The notes beneath the pieces were generated by a model. It ran no database searches. It was given only the letters and a program-made list of their open reading frames with translations, and was not told the DNA's origin. A program made the position numbers and the translations under genes. This document shows, piece after piece, positions 63,984 through 64,000 of a stretch of 64,000 bases of DNA. Within the stretch, counting starts at the first letter, position 1. Each line of letters opens with the position of its first letter. The stretch covers positions 25,325 through 89,324 of the forward strand of contig NZ_WRPM01000098.1 in assembly GCF_009758175.1 (NCBI RefSeq). The letters are read 5' to 3'. The DNA is from Nesterenkonia alkaliphila. GTDB lineage: Bacteria; Actinomycetota; Actinomycetes; Actinomycetales; Micrococcaceae.

Positions 63984-64000
63984 TAGGTGTGGGTTTTCTA

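Overview
The window is high-GC DNA with frequent GTG starts, short overlaps between genes, CsoR-, ParB- and NrdHIEF-type genes and MptB-like mannosyltransferases. This points to an actinobacterium, most likely of the order Micrococcales; I cannot name a genus. About 22 kb of chromosomal backbone is flanked by accessory DNA on both sides.

Left accessory end (1-2980): a minus-strand metal operon (HMA metallochaperone, P-type ATPase with a CPG motif, start of a cupin gene) and a broken IS3-family transposase tail. These lie against the 3' end of tRNA-His (3046-3122), a usual place for an integrated element to stop. Backbone (3046-24742): orn; three overlapping GT-C glycosyltransferases and an AEC transporter; an FbpABC-like ferric iron ABC transporter; a TPP riboswitch with thiD; a gamma-glutamyltransferase lipoprotein; a small alarmone synthetase; glpD-glpK; and nrdHIEF preceded by two NrdR-type boxes and a group of DnaA-box-like sequences. 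The nrd unit ends in a clear rho-independent terminator.

From 24743 to the end the DNA is a large integrative and conjugative element (ICE). A tyrosine integrase and a small HTH/excisionase gene lie at the nrdF side. Conjugation genes lie on the minus strand in two blocks. Block 1 (59170-44825) holds primase/polymerase, DUF2637 protein, ParB-like protein, a VirB8/TcpC-like protein, a VirB1-like cell-wall hydrolase, two DUF6112 VirB2-like proteins, a VirB6-like protein, an SCO6880-family protein and a VirB4-like ATPase. Block 2 (37627-28108) holds the VirD4 coupling protein, a very large DarB-like methylase/helicase, SSB and a DUF4913 protein. Between the blocks (37643-44824) is a cargo zone with uncharacterised genes, one with a PD-(D/E)XK-like motif, an intact IS1380-family element, a PQ-loop protein and an ArsR-MFS metal-resistance pair. 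At the right end are an AraC regulator and a copper operon (YdhK-like lipoprotein, CopB-type ATPase with a His-rich tail, CsoR). I recognise no relaxase and no right attachment site, so the element may continue past 64000.

The most unusual items are: three helically phased pairs of GGGGCACG-type sites in front of the integrase; a well-supported gene lying out of frame inside the 5' part of the giant helicase reading frame; a 27-codon leader translationally coupled to the primase; the cargo zone of unknown genes between the two conjugation blocks; and an AT-rich stretch with two perfect palindromes inside the transfer region.
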